Assembly: GCA_036378535.1 (NCBI GenBank)
Contig: DASUWH010000031.1
Coordinates: forward strand, 1-64,000
Source of the DNA: Gp1-AA122 sp036378535
GTDB lineage: Bacteria > Acidobacteriota > Terriglobia > Terriglobales > Acidobacteriaceae
Length of the DNA: 64,000 nucleotides
Reading direction: 5' to 3'
The notes under the pieces were generated by a model that was given only the letters and a program-made list of their open reading frames with translations, searched no databases and was not told the DNA's origin. Shown here piece by piece: positions 1-8,099 of this stretch. The stretch's first letter is position 1; the number at the start of each line of letters is the position of its first letter. A program made the translations under genes and the position numbers.

Positions 1-107
1 CTGTGTTCAACGTCGGCGGATTAGCGGTTACGATCTCGCCGCAAAGGAAAGACGTGTTCTGCGACCGGAAGACCACCATCGGCGCGAATTCGCGCTCGAC
101 AGCGAGT

Positions 108-184
108 GGGGACGTAGTTCAGTTGGTTAGAACGCTGCCCTGTCACGGCAGAGGCCGCGGGTTCGAGTCCCGTCGTCCCCGCCA
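108..184 (+). tRNA. tRNA-Asp (GTC), island integration target
   Basis: The 77-nt cloverleaf has acceptor strand GGGGACG (108-114) pairing with CGTCCCC (174-180), discriminator G and an encoded CCA. The anticodon stem CTGCC/GGCAG encloses loop CTGTCAC, giving anticodon GTC at 142-144. The T arm contains GTTCGAGTC. Its 3' half from the anticodon loop onward is repeated 33 kb away, so it is the attachment site of the island that starts immediately downstream. The tRNA stays intact because the element carries the 3' part. Confidence 0.97.
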
Positions 185-187
185 TTC
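140..187 (+). repeat. attL: 48-bp direct repeat within tRNA-Asp 3' end
   Basis: This copy covers the anticodon loop, T arm, acceptor 3' strand, CCA and three further bases. It is identical over 48 bp to 33293-33340; identity stops at both edges (C versus A before, C versus T after). The pair brackets an integrase reading away from the tRNA, the usual layout of tRNA-integrated elements. The crossover point inside the 48 bp is not resolved. Confidence 0.92.
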
Positions 188-198
188 CTTTCAATGGC

Positions 199-1515
199 TT
201 ACAACTCGCCACTTCTGGAATCTGGGTGCAATAAGGGTGCAACCGTTTCTTCGGTTTTCCCCGGCAGCAAATGCACCGGCAGAATAGCCTCGATCAACCT
301 CGTTTGAGCGTCACGCTTTGTCTTTGATGCCGCTTGCAAGTACTTGTTGGTCACGCTGAGATTCGAGTGACGCAAGTAATCGCGGATCGTCAACTGATGC
401 TCGCCCAATTCAGCTAGCACTGTTCCCACCGTATGGCGAAAAGTGTGCCAACCGATCCCGGTGATGCCGATTTTCTCGAATGCCGGACGAATCTTTCTTT
501 TCAAGACTGCCGCCAGATCGAGGGCCCTGCGACCACCGTGGAGCCGAGAAGGGAACACAAAGTCCCCGGCTTGTGTCCGGTGACTTTGCATTCTCCATTG
601 GAGTAAAGCCAGCTTCAACGCTGGATGCATGGGAAGAGGTTTCGCGGAAGCTTCCGTTTTTGTGCTCTTCAGAATGCCGCCACGACGCCAATAATAGGAA
701 TGCTGAATCTGAAAAGTGTCATTTTCAAAATCGCAGTCCTGCCAGCGCAAAGCCGCAAGTTCGCCTCGGCGCGTTCCCAATGCACCATCCAAAAGAACCA
801 ACAGTTGATCCCGGAACTCAAGCATCGTGAGTCCGAGCCTGACTTGTTCTGGTGACAGAACCGTTGGTGCTTTGGCCCTCTTTGCGCTCACTCGAACACC
901 TGTGCTAGGGCCGCGCTTCCCACCCGAGCCTACGGGCATTCCCGAAGAGATCGGATTCGTAGAAGTGAACTCCCAGCGTACAGCGTGTGAGAACAAAGCC
1001 GACATCACGCACTTGACCTTGGCCTTTGTGCCATTTGAACCAGTCGCATCTCGCAACCAACGTTCGACCTCAATGGTCTTCACCTTGGATAAAAGCACGT
1101 GACCCCAACGTGGCAGGATGCAATTCTTTGCGTACGACCTGTATGCATCCTGAGTTGAGAAATCCTTGAAGGGCAATTCCTCAAGGCTATAGTGCTCCCA
1201 GAGAAGCTGCACCGTCATTTGATTTACGCCTTTGGGCTGCGACTGGTGATTGATTGTCAACCGAAGAGCGTCAGTAGCGACCTTGGCCGCGGTTTCGTTT
1301 GGGTACTCGTTAAGGTCTCCGACTTGTTTCTTGCGGTATACCCGATTGCCGTTGGCATCGGTATCCCACCATCGGAAGACCCACACGTGTGGCCCGCGTA
1401 TGCGCTCTTCGAGCTTTAAGCTCCCTTGCTGATACGTCGTCCGTCTAAACACGACACCTCCATGTTTAAACGGCGCCGATCGCCGGGACGATGATATCGC
1501 AACAAGCAAAATCAA
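199..1515 (-). CDS. Tyrosine recombinase / phage-type integrase
   Basis: Site-specific recombinase of 438 aa that should integrate and excise the surrounding island at tRNA-Asp. The N-terminal third is an arm-binding/core-binding type region (about residues 30-190). The catalytic domain shows R249 (GTRRGE), K286 (STKTEAS), H357-x-x-R360 (HTFRH), H383 (LRHSN) and nucleophile Y392 (KYLQ), so all catalytic positions are present. The stop codon lies only 11 bp from the attL repeat, and the last codons contain the paired GGGTGCAA motifs. The start overlaps the excisionase-like gene by 4 nt (ATGA-type coupling). The first ~25 residues look poorly conserved, so initiation could be slightly downstream. 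Function is confident from the catalytic set; target choice is inferred from position. Confidence 0.95.
   Translation of the reverse strand: MILLVAISSSRRSAPFKHGGVVFRRTTYQQGSLKLEERIRGPHVWVFRWWDTDANGNRVYRKKQVGDLNEYPNETAAKVATDALRLTINHQSQPKGVNQMTVQLLWEHYSLEELPFKDFSTQDAYRSYAKNCILPRWGHVLLSKVKTIEVERWLRDATGSNGTKAKVKCVMSALFSHAVRWEFTSTNPISSGMPVGSGGKRGPSTGVRVSAKRAKAPTVLSPEQVRLGLTMLEFRDQLLVLLDGALGTRRGELAALRWQDCDFENDTFQIQHSYYWRRGGILKSTKTEASAKPLPMHPALKLALLQWRMQSHRTQAGDFVFPSRLHGGRRALDLAAVLKRKIRPAFEKIGITGIGWHTFRHTVGTVLAELGEHQLTIRDYLRHSNLSVTNKYLQAASKTKRDAQTRLIEAILPVHLLPGKTEETVAPLLHPDSRSGEL
224..242 (+). promoter_or_regulatory. Paired GGGTGCAA sites at left end (putative integrase arm sites)
   Basis: GGGTGCAA occurs at 224-231 and 235-242, 11 bp apart. 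The same pair with the same spacing and orientation occurs at 33192-33199 and 33203-33210 near the other end. The left pair lies inside the last codons of the integrase gene. Two-turn-free spacing of about one helical turn and presence at both ends suggest arm-type binding sites for the recombinase or excisionase; the binding protein is inferred. Confidence 0.6.
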
Positions 1516-1796
1516 TCTTTCCTTTTTTCTATTCGGCGTGACAATGACTTACTTGCGGTGGTCTCTAACCAGTGGTTAAGAGCGGAGGCACGAAAACGCC
1601 ACAGCTTCCCAACCTGGATTGCATCGATTTCACCCCTCCGCGCAAACTTCTGGAGCGTTTTTGGATGAATCTTCAAAAGCGCGGCGGCTTCATTGCTATC
1701 GAGTAGCGGCTCGAAGGCACTGGCTCGCATGGCTGGAGTCGTTGTTGCACTGGATGTGCTGTACTGTTCCTGGTCCAATTTGCGTGACTCATTCAT
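1512..1796 (-). CDS. Excisionase-family helix-turn-helix protein
   Basis: A 94-aa protein with a MerR-like winged helix at about residues 33-78: the segments SNEAAALLKIHPKT and GKLWRFRASALNHWLE are typical of the excisionase/DNA-binding domain family found beside integrases. It probably bends DNA at the island ends to steer recombination toward excision, or regulates the operon. It is immediately upstream of the integrase on the same strand and overlaps it by 4 nt, so the two are likely co-translated. The N-terminal 30 residues are low-complexity (SSATTTP) and may be dispensable. A purely regulatory role is an alternative. Confidence 0.82.
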   Translation of the reverse strand: MNESRKLDQEQYSTSSATTTPAMRASAFEPLLDSNEAAALLKIHPKTLQKFARRGEIDAIQVGKLWRFRASALNHWLETTASKSLSRRIEKRKD

Positions 1797-1980
1797 TCGA
1801 TATTGGCCTCACCGAGATCCAGTCAAGGGCGGCCCCCTCCAAGTTTCGCGACGTCTGCCAGATCGCTTCGTGCATGGACGCCCATTCGCTGCCCGGCAAC
1901 TGCTGCCGAAAGATTGCGATATTTTTCAACTGAACCTCAAGCACTTTGGTGTACCACCATTGTGTGCACCTAGTGCAGCA

Positions 1981-2020
1981 CTCAAGTGCACTCAACTGCA
2001 CTCAGCTGCACTCAGCTGCA
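1981..2020. repeat. Four tandem 10-bp repeats (CTCARCTGCA type)
   Basis: Four consecutive decamers CTCAAGTGCA, CTCAACTGCA, CTCAGCTGCA, CTCAGCTGCA occupy 1981-2020. Two more TGCA cores lie at 1965-1968 and 1974-1977. The exact 10-bp phase puts every TGCA on one face of the helix. The array is about 190 bp upstream of the excisionase start on the minus strand, where a promoter or operator of the recombination operon would be expected. A role as a protein-binding array is inferred. Confidence 0.7.
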
Positions 2021-2724
2021 CCAAAGTTTTATCGGCTGGTTAGGCGGGCAAATTGAGGTGGTCGACGCCCCGATGCCGAGGAACACTCAAGATCTTGAGA
2101 AATAAGGCTCTATTTCTGAACCGGGCATATCTGTGACTTTATCCGCCCGTCAATTTTTGGTCAGACCACTATTTAGTGGGCTGCAAGCAACTCTAATGCA
2201 CTTTTACTTGTGTTTGGATTTACTAGCACTACAAGTACTTGTGTATCGTATCTTCTGTTCCGAGGTTTGTCATGCGGGCTCTCGTTTTCCAGATCAAGCC
2301 ACTCTCGTAGTTGCTATGCACTACTAACGGCCGATTAGCCACTTTGCAACTCATACCTAGTAAACGCGATAAAGCGGTGTGCGGGATGTGTGCTGCCTTT
2401 GCGGAGGAACGAAAAAATCCTCTCTGAGCGACGGCGTGATCGACAAAATTGGCCACCAGCCCGCAGCACGTCGAACGCATATCCAATGGCAAACCCGCCG
2501 CCCGCCGGTTTTGAAGATCACCTAGTCTGTTCTGATTGGTTATGAAAATTCTCTAATCTACTCTATTCGTCTACAGCTTACAAATCGGACGTGTTGACGC
2601 GTTCTGATTCAAATTGACTCGTTCTGAGCATCGAACTATCACGTTTTTATCACGCCCGTTTTGGAGCATATTGCGCGTAGCTTCCGAAAGTCGACGATTC
2701 ACCCAGAAGAACTCAAGCGGTCAC
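2021..2724. other. Spacer with no convincing gene; GTTCTGA repeats
   Basis: No reading frame here has recognisable domains or a good ribosome binding site. The one structure seen is a set of direct GTTCTGA repeats at 2529-2535, 2601-2607 and 2621-2627; the last two are exactly 20 bp apart in AT-rich DNA. Confidence 0.5.
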
Positions 2725-2913
2725 TCACTTTGCGACGAGTTTCACAAGTGCTGATGGCCTGAGTTGAAGAGCTTTGGCAAAGTCGAAGATCGCCTTGAGA
2801 GACGGGCTCTTCTCGCTTTGCTCCAACTGCCCGACGTAATTGCGGTAGTAGCCCGCACAATTAGCAAAGGACTCTTGGGAGTACCCGCGCTTCTCATCGG
2901 CCTCGGAAAGCAG
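2725..2913 (-). pseudogene. Truncated XRE-family helix-turn-helix regulator
   Basis: The minus strand encodes a Cro/C1-type HTH over about 60 codons: segments KRGYSQESFANCAGYYRNY, VGQLEQSEKSPSLKAI and ALQLRPSALVKL match helices 1-5 of short XRE regulators. An in-frame TGA at 2914-2916 lies where the N-terminal part of helix 1 should be, and the only ATG (MVV then stop) is upstream of it. No standard start codon follows the stop except CTG at 2911-2913. The gene is therefore probably a nonsense-mutated regulator, although a non-canonical start cannot be excluded. It lies just upstream of, and divergent from, the Cys-repeat gene. Confidence 0.65.
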
Positions 2914-3164
2914 TCACACGACCATGAGATCGAGATCACACGAGCATGTTACACAGATCACCGACAAAAAGTTCTACGGTAATTAAGGATTTTCGCAATT
3001 GTTACTCCATACCGCAGGCCTGGAGTTCACGTAAAGCCTCGACGCGGCAAGGACGACATCGATGCATCGGGCGAACTTATTTTCGGTACTCAAGCCACGA
3101 CTTGCTCCAGTTAACAACACGCCAGCGGTGAATCACGAAGAATCTCCACAAAAATAGGTGACTT

Positions 3165-4592
3165 ATGAAAGAACTACGGGCGAAGTCACAAGGGAAAAGG
3201 AAGACACCCTCCGCTAGAAGGCGAACAAGGCCTGTTTCTGCGTCTCCTCCGATTGAGCCTTTCGGCTGCGATCCGAATTGTGAGGCACTATGCGAGGCTG
3301 CCGGGAGCGGCTGTCAAATAAGCTGTACGACGAGTTGCACGTCGTCTTGTACAAGTGGAGCTTGTGAAACCCAGTGTGAAAATCTCTGTGAGGGAGCAGG
3401 CTGTCAAACCGGCTGCACGACCAAATGTGACAGTGCTTGCGAAGTGACAGGTGGTTGCACGGCAGACTGCACATCCGGTTGCACCTCAGGCTGCACGGGA
3501 AGCTGCACGCAAAACTGCACGACGTTTTGTGAGTTCACCGCCACAAGCGGTTGTTGCGGACCCGGTTCCCCCTCCGAGTCTATGCGGTTCAGACTGGTCA
3601 ACGATCTCGCCTGTGACGCGGGGTGCGAAGCGGCGGACGAGCTCTATTCTAGAATCGTTCAGGGATTTTTCAGAAGGCCCCGCATGCTGACTCCAGCGGA
3701 CGACTGGTTGACCGCCAGAATCATGCACAGCACCCTTTTTATTCCCGTGGTGGGAGAAATCGTTGGAGGCGGCGTTGTCGTGGAGCTGGATAGGGCGTCT
3801 CTCCCCCCGGACAGAACGGTCTCGGTGATTACGGCCGCCGGCAAGCAAATCACCGGCACCAGTATCTCCACGGCGGTCATTCCGTTTCGCGGCCCAATCG
3901 AGGCACCCATCGACGTCGAGGTGGCGAAAAAGCAGACCTGCATGACTGGAATGCTCCTCCTCGCCGAGGGATCTTACAGGAAAGGCGAAGGCATCGTCAT
4001 CGAGAAGGGAACAAAGGCAACAATCCTTGCCCAAGCGAAAGCGTACACCGGAGGTGTTTCTCGAGAAACCCGGATTGCGATGGACAAGTTCGAGAAGGCC
4101 GCTATGCCCGTCAGCCGAACGCGCGCAGAACAGGCGCCCCCCACAGGCTTTGTCGACAGATGGCTGACCGCAAAGGTGATGTACAGCGAGGTTCCATTAC
4201 CTGTAGCCGCAGAGATCGTCGAGGGCAAGGTGCAGGTGGAATGGGACAAGGCTTCTTTCGCGCCAGGCACGACCGTTTCCGCGATCACAGCTTACGGAAA
4301 GCACGTCACCGGTACCAATTTTTCTACGGCGGCAATCGCCTTCCGTGTGCCGATCGAGGCGGTCATCGATATGGCAGGAGAAGAAAAGCAGGCCTCCATC
4401 GGTGGAATGCTGCTCCTGGCAGAAGGGTCTTACCGGAAAGACGACGGTGTGGTGATCAGAAAGGGCACCAGGACAACGATCTTGCTTGGAGCAAAAGCGT
4501 ACACCGGCGCGGCTTCGTGGGATATCCGAATCCCTTTTAAGATGTTGGAAACCAGCGGTTTCAAACCGGGGTGGCGAAGGCTAACCCAGTAG
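3165..4592 (+). CDS. Cys-X3 repeat protein, putative radical-SAM substrate
   Basis: A 475-aa protein I do not recognise as a named family. Residues 1-30 are basic and Ser/Arg-rich. Residues 35-122 hold 21 cysteines, nearly all in C-x3-C steps (35-39-43, 50-54-58-62, 67-71-75, 80-84-88-92, 98 to 122 every 4), with Thr/Ser/Gly between. Further Cys lie at 130, 131, 150 and 154. Residues 180-310 and 331-462 are a tandem duplicate: WLTAR/WLTAK, LLLAEGSYRK (both copies) and AKAYTG (both copies) recur at an offset of about 152. The next gene, 18 nt downstream, is a radical SAM/SPASM enzyme of the RiPP-maturase type, so the Cys array is the obvious candidate for thioether cross-links (ranthipeptide or sactipeptide chemistry). 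Length far exceeds usual RiPP precursors. SD AGGTGA precedes the ATG. Function is inferred from context. Confidence 0.85.
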   Translation: MKELRAKSQGKRKTPSARRRTRPVSASPPIEPFGCDPNCEALCEAAGSGCQISCTTSCTSSCTSGACETQCENLCEGAGCQTGCTTKCDSACEVTGGCTADCTSGCTSGCTGSCTQNCTTFCEFTATSGCCGPGSPSESMRFRLVNDLACDAGCEAADELYSRIVQGFFRRPRMLTPADDWLTARIMHSTLFIPVVGEIVGGGVVVELDRASLPPDRTVSVITAAGKQITGTSISTAVIPFRGPIEAPIDVEVAKKQTCMTGMLLLAEGSYRKGEGIVIEKGTKATILAQAKAYTGGVSRETRIAMDKFEKAAMPVSRTRAEQAPPTGFVDRWLTAKVMYSEVPLPVAAEIVEGKVQVEWDKASFAPGTTVSAITAYGKHVTGTNFSTAAIAFRVPIEAVIDMAGEEKQASIGGMLLLAEGSYRKDDGVVIRKGTRTTILLGAKAYTGAASWDIRIPFKMLETSGFKPGWRRLTQ

Positions 4593-4610
4593 TGTCCGGA
4601 AGGAGTATTT

Positions 4611-6155
4611 ATGCGCTTCTCTGCCCTAGACCAAGCGCGGATACATCTGTTCAGCGTGAAAGACAGGTACTTCGTACTCGATGTGAATAGCTGTGTGTTC
4701 TTTGAAACAGACGAAATCACTAATCAAGTTCTGGGGCTGCTAGGCACGGTTAGGAGTAAGAGTGACCTAGTACAACGGCTTGCCCAGCGCTATCCCCGCA
4801 CTATGGTCCGACAGCGATTGTCGGAAATACTGCCTCTTATTGACAATGAACAACTATTTTCCGACGATCCATCTAGTACTTTCGATCGTCGCCCAGTCCC
4901 CCATCCGTCCTCGCTTTGTTTGCACATTTCCCACAAATGCAACTTGCGCTGCCGATATTGTTTCGCCGAGGGCAACAACACCCAAGACAAACTCATGCCG
5001 CGGGAAGTTGCGGAAAGAGCGGTTGATTTCCTCATAAAGAATTCGCGACAAAGGGACCTGAGTATAAGTTTTTTTGGCGGCGAGCCACTGATTAACCTTC
5101 CAGTGCTTAAGCATACGGTCAGCTATGCCAAACGCATCGAGCAAGCTCACGGAAAGTTCTTCCGGTTCCACATCACCACCAATGGAACTCTCCTGACCGA
5201 GGGAATTCTGCGCTATCTCCAGGAGAATCAACTCTCGATGATCGTCAGCCTGGATGGGCCGAAAGCGGTCAACGACGGCATGCGCCAATTTCGCGATGGC
5301 CGGGGATCATACGACGTCGTTCACAAAAACCTCATGAAGGTGCTCGCCGTTTGTCCGAACCGCCCACTGACGGTGCGGTCCACTTTTACGCGCCAGAATA
5401 TGGATGTGGATAACCTGGCCATGCACCTGTTTCAGATCGGGTGCAAGGACATTTCGGTTGAGCCGTGCGTCACTGAAATCCGAGACCTTCGGATCACCAA
5501 GGACGACCTGAGGACGTTGAAAGAACACTATGACCTGCTCGCGGACCGCTATCTCGCGCAATTAGCGGCAGGAATGAAATTATCGTTTTTTCACCTTAGA
5601 ACAGCGATGGAGCAGGCACGACGTAAAGTGTTCAGGCTCACCCAGTGCGGCGCTGCGAACGGATATATCGCTGTCGGAGCTGACGGCAGGTTCTATCCGT
5701 GCCACAGGTTTGTCGGGAATGAAGCCTACGTTTTGGGAGATGTATTCAGCGGCATTAAACGGCCGGACATCCAACGCGCATTTAATTCTGCGTTTGTCCG
5801 CAATAAGAAGAAATGCATGAAATGTTGGGCTCGTTACTTATGCGGCGGAGGCTGCCATGCCCACGCCATCAACTTTAATAACGACATTCTGGAGCCGTAC
5901 GATATTGAGTGTGAACTCATAAAGCATCGAGTGGAGTTGGGTGCTTATTTGTACGCTACTTTGAGTGAATCAGTAGGCTACACTCCTGATTCATGTGCCC
6001 ATCACTTACCGCTTTCAACTCAGCACCGACATCTTCCGACGGCCGAGACCTGCACAGAAGTTGCCAAAGAAGATGGACGATCCGAAATTGAAAGACTTCA
6101 GCGGACTTCCGCTGCAGCTGATGACTATATGAGGTCAACTCTCAACCCTTCCTGA
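4611..6155 (+). CDS. Radical SAM/SPASM peptide maturase
   Basis: A 514-aa enzyme. Residues 1-85 resemble a PqqD-like RiPP recognition element (DRYFVLDVNSCVFFETDE then a helical segment). The radical SAM core starts with C110-x3-C114-x2-C117 for the [4Fe-4S]-SAM cluster and includes FFGGEPL. A SPASM domain from about residue 346 has the full Cys pattern: C...C (CGAANG, FYPCHRF), then CMKCWARYLCGGGC and a final CELI, enough for two auxiliary clusters. Such proteins (SCIFF, QhpD and PqqE relatives) install cross-links on Cys-containing partners; the Cys-X3 protein directly upstream is the probable substrate. About 80 C-terminal residues beyond SPASM carry additional Cys/His and are unexplained. 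SD GGAAGGAG lies 7-8 nt before the ATG. No transporter or peptidase is adjacent. Confidence 0.92.
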   Translation: MRFSALDQARIHLFSVKDRYFVLDVNSCVFFETDEITNQVLGLLGTVRSKSDLVQRLAQRYPRTMVRQRLSEILPLIDNEQLFSDDPSSTFDRRPVPHPSSLCLHISHKCNLRCRYCFAEGNNTQDKLMPREVAERAVDFLIKNSRQRDLSISFFGGEPLINLPVLKHTVSYAKRIEQAHGKFFRFHITTNGTLLTEGILRYLQENQLSMIVSLDGPKAVNDGMRQFRDGRGSYDVVHKNLMKVLAVCPNRPLTVRSTFTRQNMDVDNLAMHLFQIGCKDISVEPCVTEIRDLRITKDDLRTLKEHYDLLADRYLAQLAAGMKLSFFHLRTAMEQARRKVFRLTQCGAANGYIAVGADGRFYPCHRFVGNEAYVLGDVFSGIKRPDIQRAFNSAFVRNKKKCMKCWARYLCGGGCHAHAINFNNDILEPYDIECELIKHRVELGAYLYATLSESVGYTPDSCAHHLPLSTQHRHLPTAETCTEVAKEDGRSEIERLQRTSAAADDYMRSTLNPS

Positions 6156-6720
6156 TGTCAGGCTTTCACAGTAGCTGCAGGCTGGGACAGCCCTTGAGCC
6201 ACTTTTTCATGCAATGAAAAGGAGGTCTTTGCAGATTCGTTGCCAGCAGGAGACGCCATTATCTACGCAGGCTTTGAGGGTTTTTTTACACCTGGGGTAT
6301 TTACGAGAGCGGCGCAGTGGGAATCAATAATGACAGTGACGAATCCGGCAACGAACAAAATTCAGGATCGTTACCGCCCCGATAGCCGCGCAACATATTT
6401 AGAATCGGATTTTGCAGAAAGCAGGGTAAGCTCGACACCGTGACGCAATTCTTACGTTCGCCAATATCGGACTAACGCGTGAGCTTCGCACTCTGCTGCT
6501 CAAGAAGCTCCCTACGCTTGTCAAATGGAACATGCTGCCTTGACCCAGCATGCGCATTTCAAGCTCCGCAGTTCATCTCAGCTCAGCTCATCTGACCCTG
6601 CAAGCGCAGCGAGGGATTGCAGTCCGCTCACAGGAGGGCACTTTTGAGGGGCTCTAGCTCCTATCCTCATTTTCCGCCTCTAACGATCAGGTCCGTCAGC
6701 GGTTTCCTGCTCTCGATCGA
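6156..6720. other. Spacer downstream of radical SAM gene
   Basis: No gene with a convincing start and domain content is seen. A T-run at 6280-6287 follows a G-rich segment but no clear stem for an intrinsic terminator. Confidence 0.4.
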
Positions 6721-7077
6721 TCACGCACTGCAGCGTGTTTTCACGGAAGTCTGATTTTTGACGTCGAACGGATGGGAGAGGAAGGATGTACGCACTCGGT
6801 CGTGACTCCACGAAAGGGCACAGGACCTTCTATATGGTTTCACTGTGATTCGGTACTGGCACCTGCGGTGCAACAGGACGTCGCCGTCTTCGACTCGTTG
6901 ATTTTCCATCTCGGACAGTGTCCCCAGTGATAGATGCGGATACTTACGCCGCTGCTGAGTTTTGAACAGATCGACTGGTAAATAAGCAAACCCCACCCGA
7001 TTCACACCGAGTTCTTCTAGGGCTGAATCGTGAGCAACTTCAGAAAATAACGGTGTTGCATGGGTCGGAGATAGCAC
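6721..7077 (-). CDS. Hypothetical protein (118 aa), doubtful
   Basis: An open frame with a GTG start 2 nt after the stop of the preceding 60-aa frame. It contains segments such as DSALEELGVNRVGFAYLPVD that look like folded protein, then a Cys/Arg-rich tail. I recognise no family. The tight chaining with the two upstream frames suggests either a small operon or a single gene broken by frameshift. Start and reality are uncertain. Confidence 0.35.
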   Translation of the reverse strand: MLSPTHATPLFSEVAHDSALEELGVNRVGFAYLPVDLFKTQQRRKYPHLSLGTLSEMENQRVEDGDVLLHRRCQYRITVKPYRRSCALSWSHDRVRTSFLSHPFDVKNQTSVKTRCSA

Positions 7078-7079
7078 GG

Positions 7080-7262
7080 TTACATTACCCCTTTGAAGAG
7101 ATGGGGGACCACTGTTTGCGGTGCGACGCAGATCTGTGTTGCGACTAAGGCTTTTAGAACTCTATCCCGCCACGAGTGCCAAACAGCTACTCCTGGGAAG
7201 AACGTGTCCCCAGGCGGCGCCTTTTGTTCTGGATGAATAAAGTGATATTCACCCGTGTTCAA
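7080..7262 (-). CDS. Hypothetical protein (60 aa), doubtful
   Basis: A short frame with a TTG start, 11 nt after the stop of the 65-aa gene and 2 nt before the next frame. The sequence (TGEYHFIHPEQKAPPGDT and following) is not low-complexity but matches no family I know. No good Shine-Dalgarno precedes the TTG. It may depend on translational coupling, or be part of a frameshifted longer gene together with the frame at 6721-7077. Confidence 0.35.
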   Translation of the reverse strand: MNTGEYHFIHPEQKAPPGDTFFPGVAVWHSWRDRVLKALVATQICVAPQTVVPHLFKGVM

Positions 7263-7273
7263 AAACGCGTGCG

Positions 7274-7471
7274 CTAGACAACAATCAATTTACCGTAGAC
7301 ACCGCCCTCGATTTCGCAGCAGCAGTCAGGGAGGACGATTACCATCGACCCTTCAGCCCTGGCACGGTTGATTTCGTCAGTAGAGAGGGGACGAATTTCA
7401 ACATGCCGCTTGCCCTTTTGCTTTTTAGAGGGCTCACCACCAGGGTTCCGGATATCATTTTTGGTCGCCAT
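7274..7471 (-). CDS. Small hypothetical protein with CCC motif
   Basis: A 65-aa protein. The start is well supported: the minus strand reads GTAGGAGGAACC directly before ATG, a near-ideal ribosome binding site. The N-terminal 25 residues are basic and Gly/Lys-rich, the middle is acidic/helical (STDEINRARAEG), and the C-terminal part is hydrophobic with three adjacent cysteines (IVLPDCCCEIEGG). Length and a Cys cluster near the C-terminus would fit a RiPP precursor, but no maturase is adjacent; the radical SAM enzyme lies 1.1 kb away on the other strand. Function unknown. Confidence 0.6.
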   Translation of the reverse strand: MATKNDIRNPGGEPSKKQKGKRHVEIRPLSTDEINRARAEGSMVIVLPDCCCEIEGGVYGKLIVV

Positions 7472-8099
7472 GGTTCCTCCTACATCATGTGGAATTCAAC
7501 TTCCATATCACTCCTACCCACCCCGGTCTGTGATACCTGTCACAGCCTTCAGTGACGTTGGCCTTTCGGCTACTGCTCCGACGCGAGCCCTGGCCACGGC
7601 AGTAAACCTCAGAGACCTTGTGCTCGTCAGTGCTCAGAAAAAGGTTTTTCCATAATCATCCTGCGGTGCGTTGTTCTTTCTGTTTAAAGCCAAAGTTCTT
7701 TCTCGCGCGATACCACCCCATGTTGCGTTTCAATTAGCATAACGCGACCCGGCGCAGGGCGACACCATTTCAGAGCTAAGCCAATTCGTCTCGGTTCGAA
7801 AACTACACTTTTCTAACATCCCGCGAGGGAGTTGCGAAATCCAAGTCTTTACAGGATTTCAAGCGTTCCGATTCAGTGCAGGTTTTCTAACAGGCTGTCC
7901 GAAAGACTCCGCTCGAGGATGAGCAACCCAGAAGCCGCTTCTCGAACGTGATTGGTTCGTCGCCCGATAGTGCGACTGACATTCCAATAGTCATGTGTGG
8001 CGCGTTAACTGGTGTTTATTAGCCTTGCGGGTCGCCCCGTGCGCCAGTTGTGAGCCGCTCTTGAGAACTGTATTCGCTCCTACCATGTCGGCTCTCGAA
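7472..8099. other. Spacer between small ORFs and NACHT gene
   Basis: I see no gene here. It should contain the promoter for the strongly ribosome-bound small gene at 7471 (minus strand) and the 3' end of the NACHT transcript. Confidence 0.4.

Noticed and set aside
3..287. Open frames across tRNA-Asp on both strands, including a peptide with TTGLEPAASAV
   Set aside because: These are translations of the tRNA and its 3' flank; such LEPAAS- and DGTRTRG-like peptides are a well-known annotation artefact.
1789..2001. 70-aa minus-strand frame ahead of the excisionase gene
   Set aside because: Its GTG start and first residues lie in the tandem 10-bp repeats, no ribosome site is seen, and no domain is recognised; the repeats fit an operator better.
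1981..2020. Possible CRISPR array from the short tandem repeats
   Set aside because: Repeats are only 10 bp with no spacers, and no cas genes are in the window.
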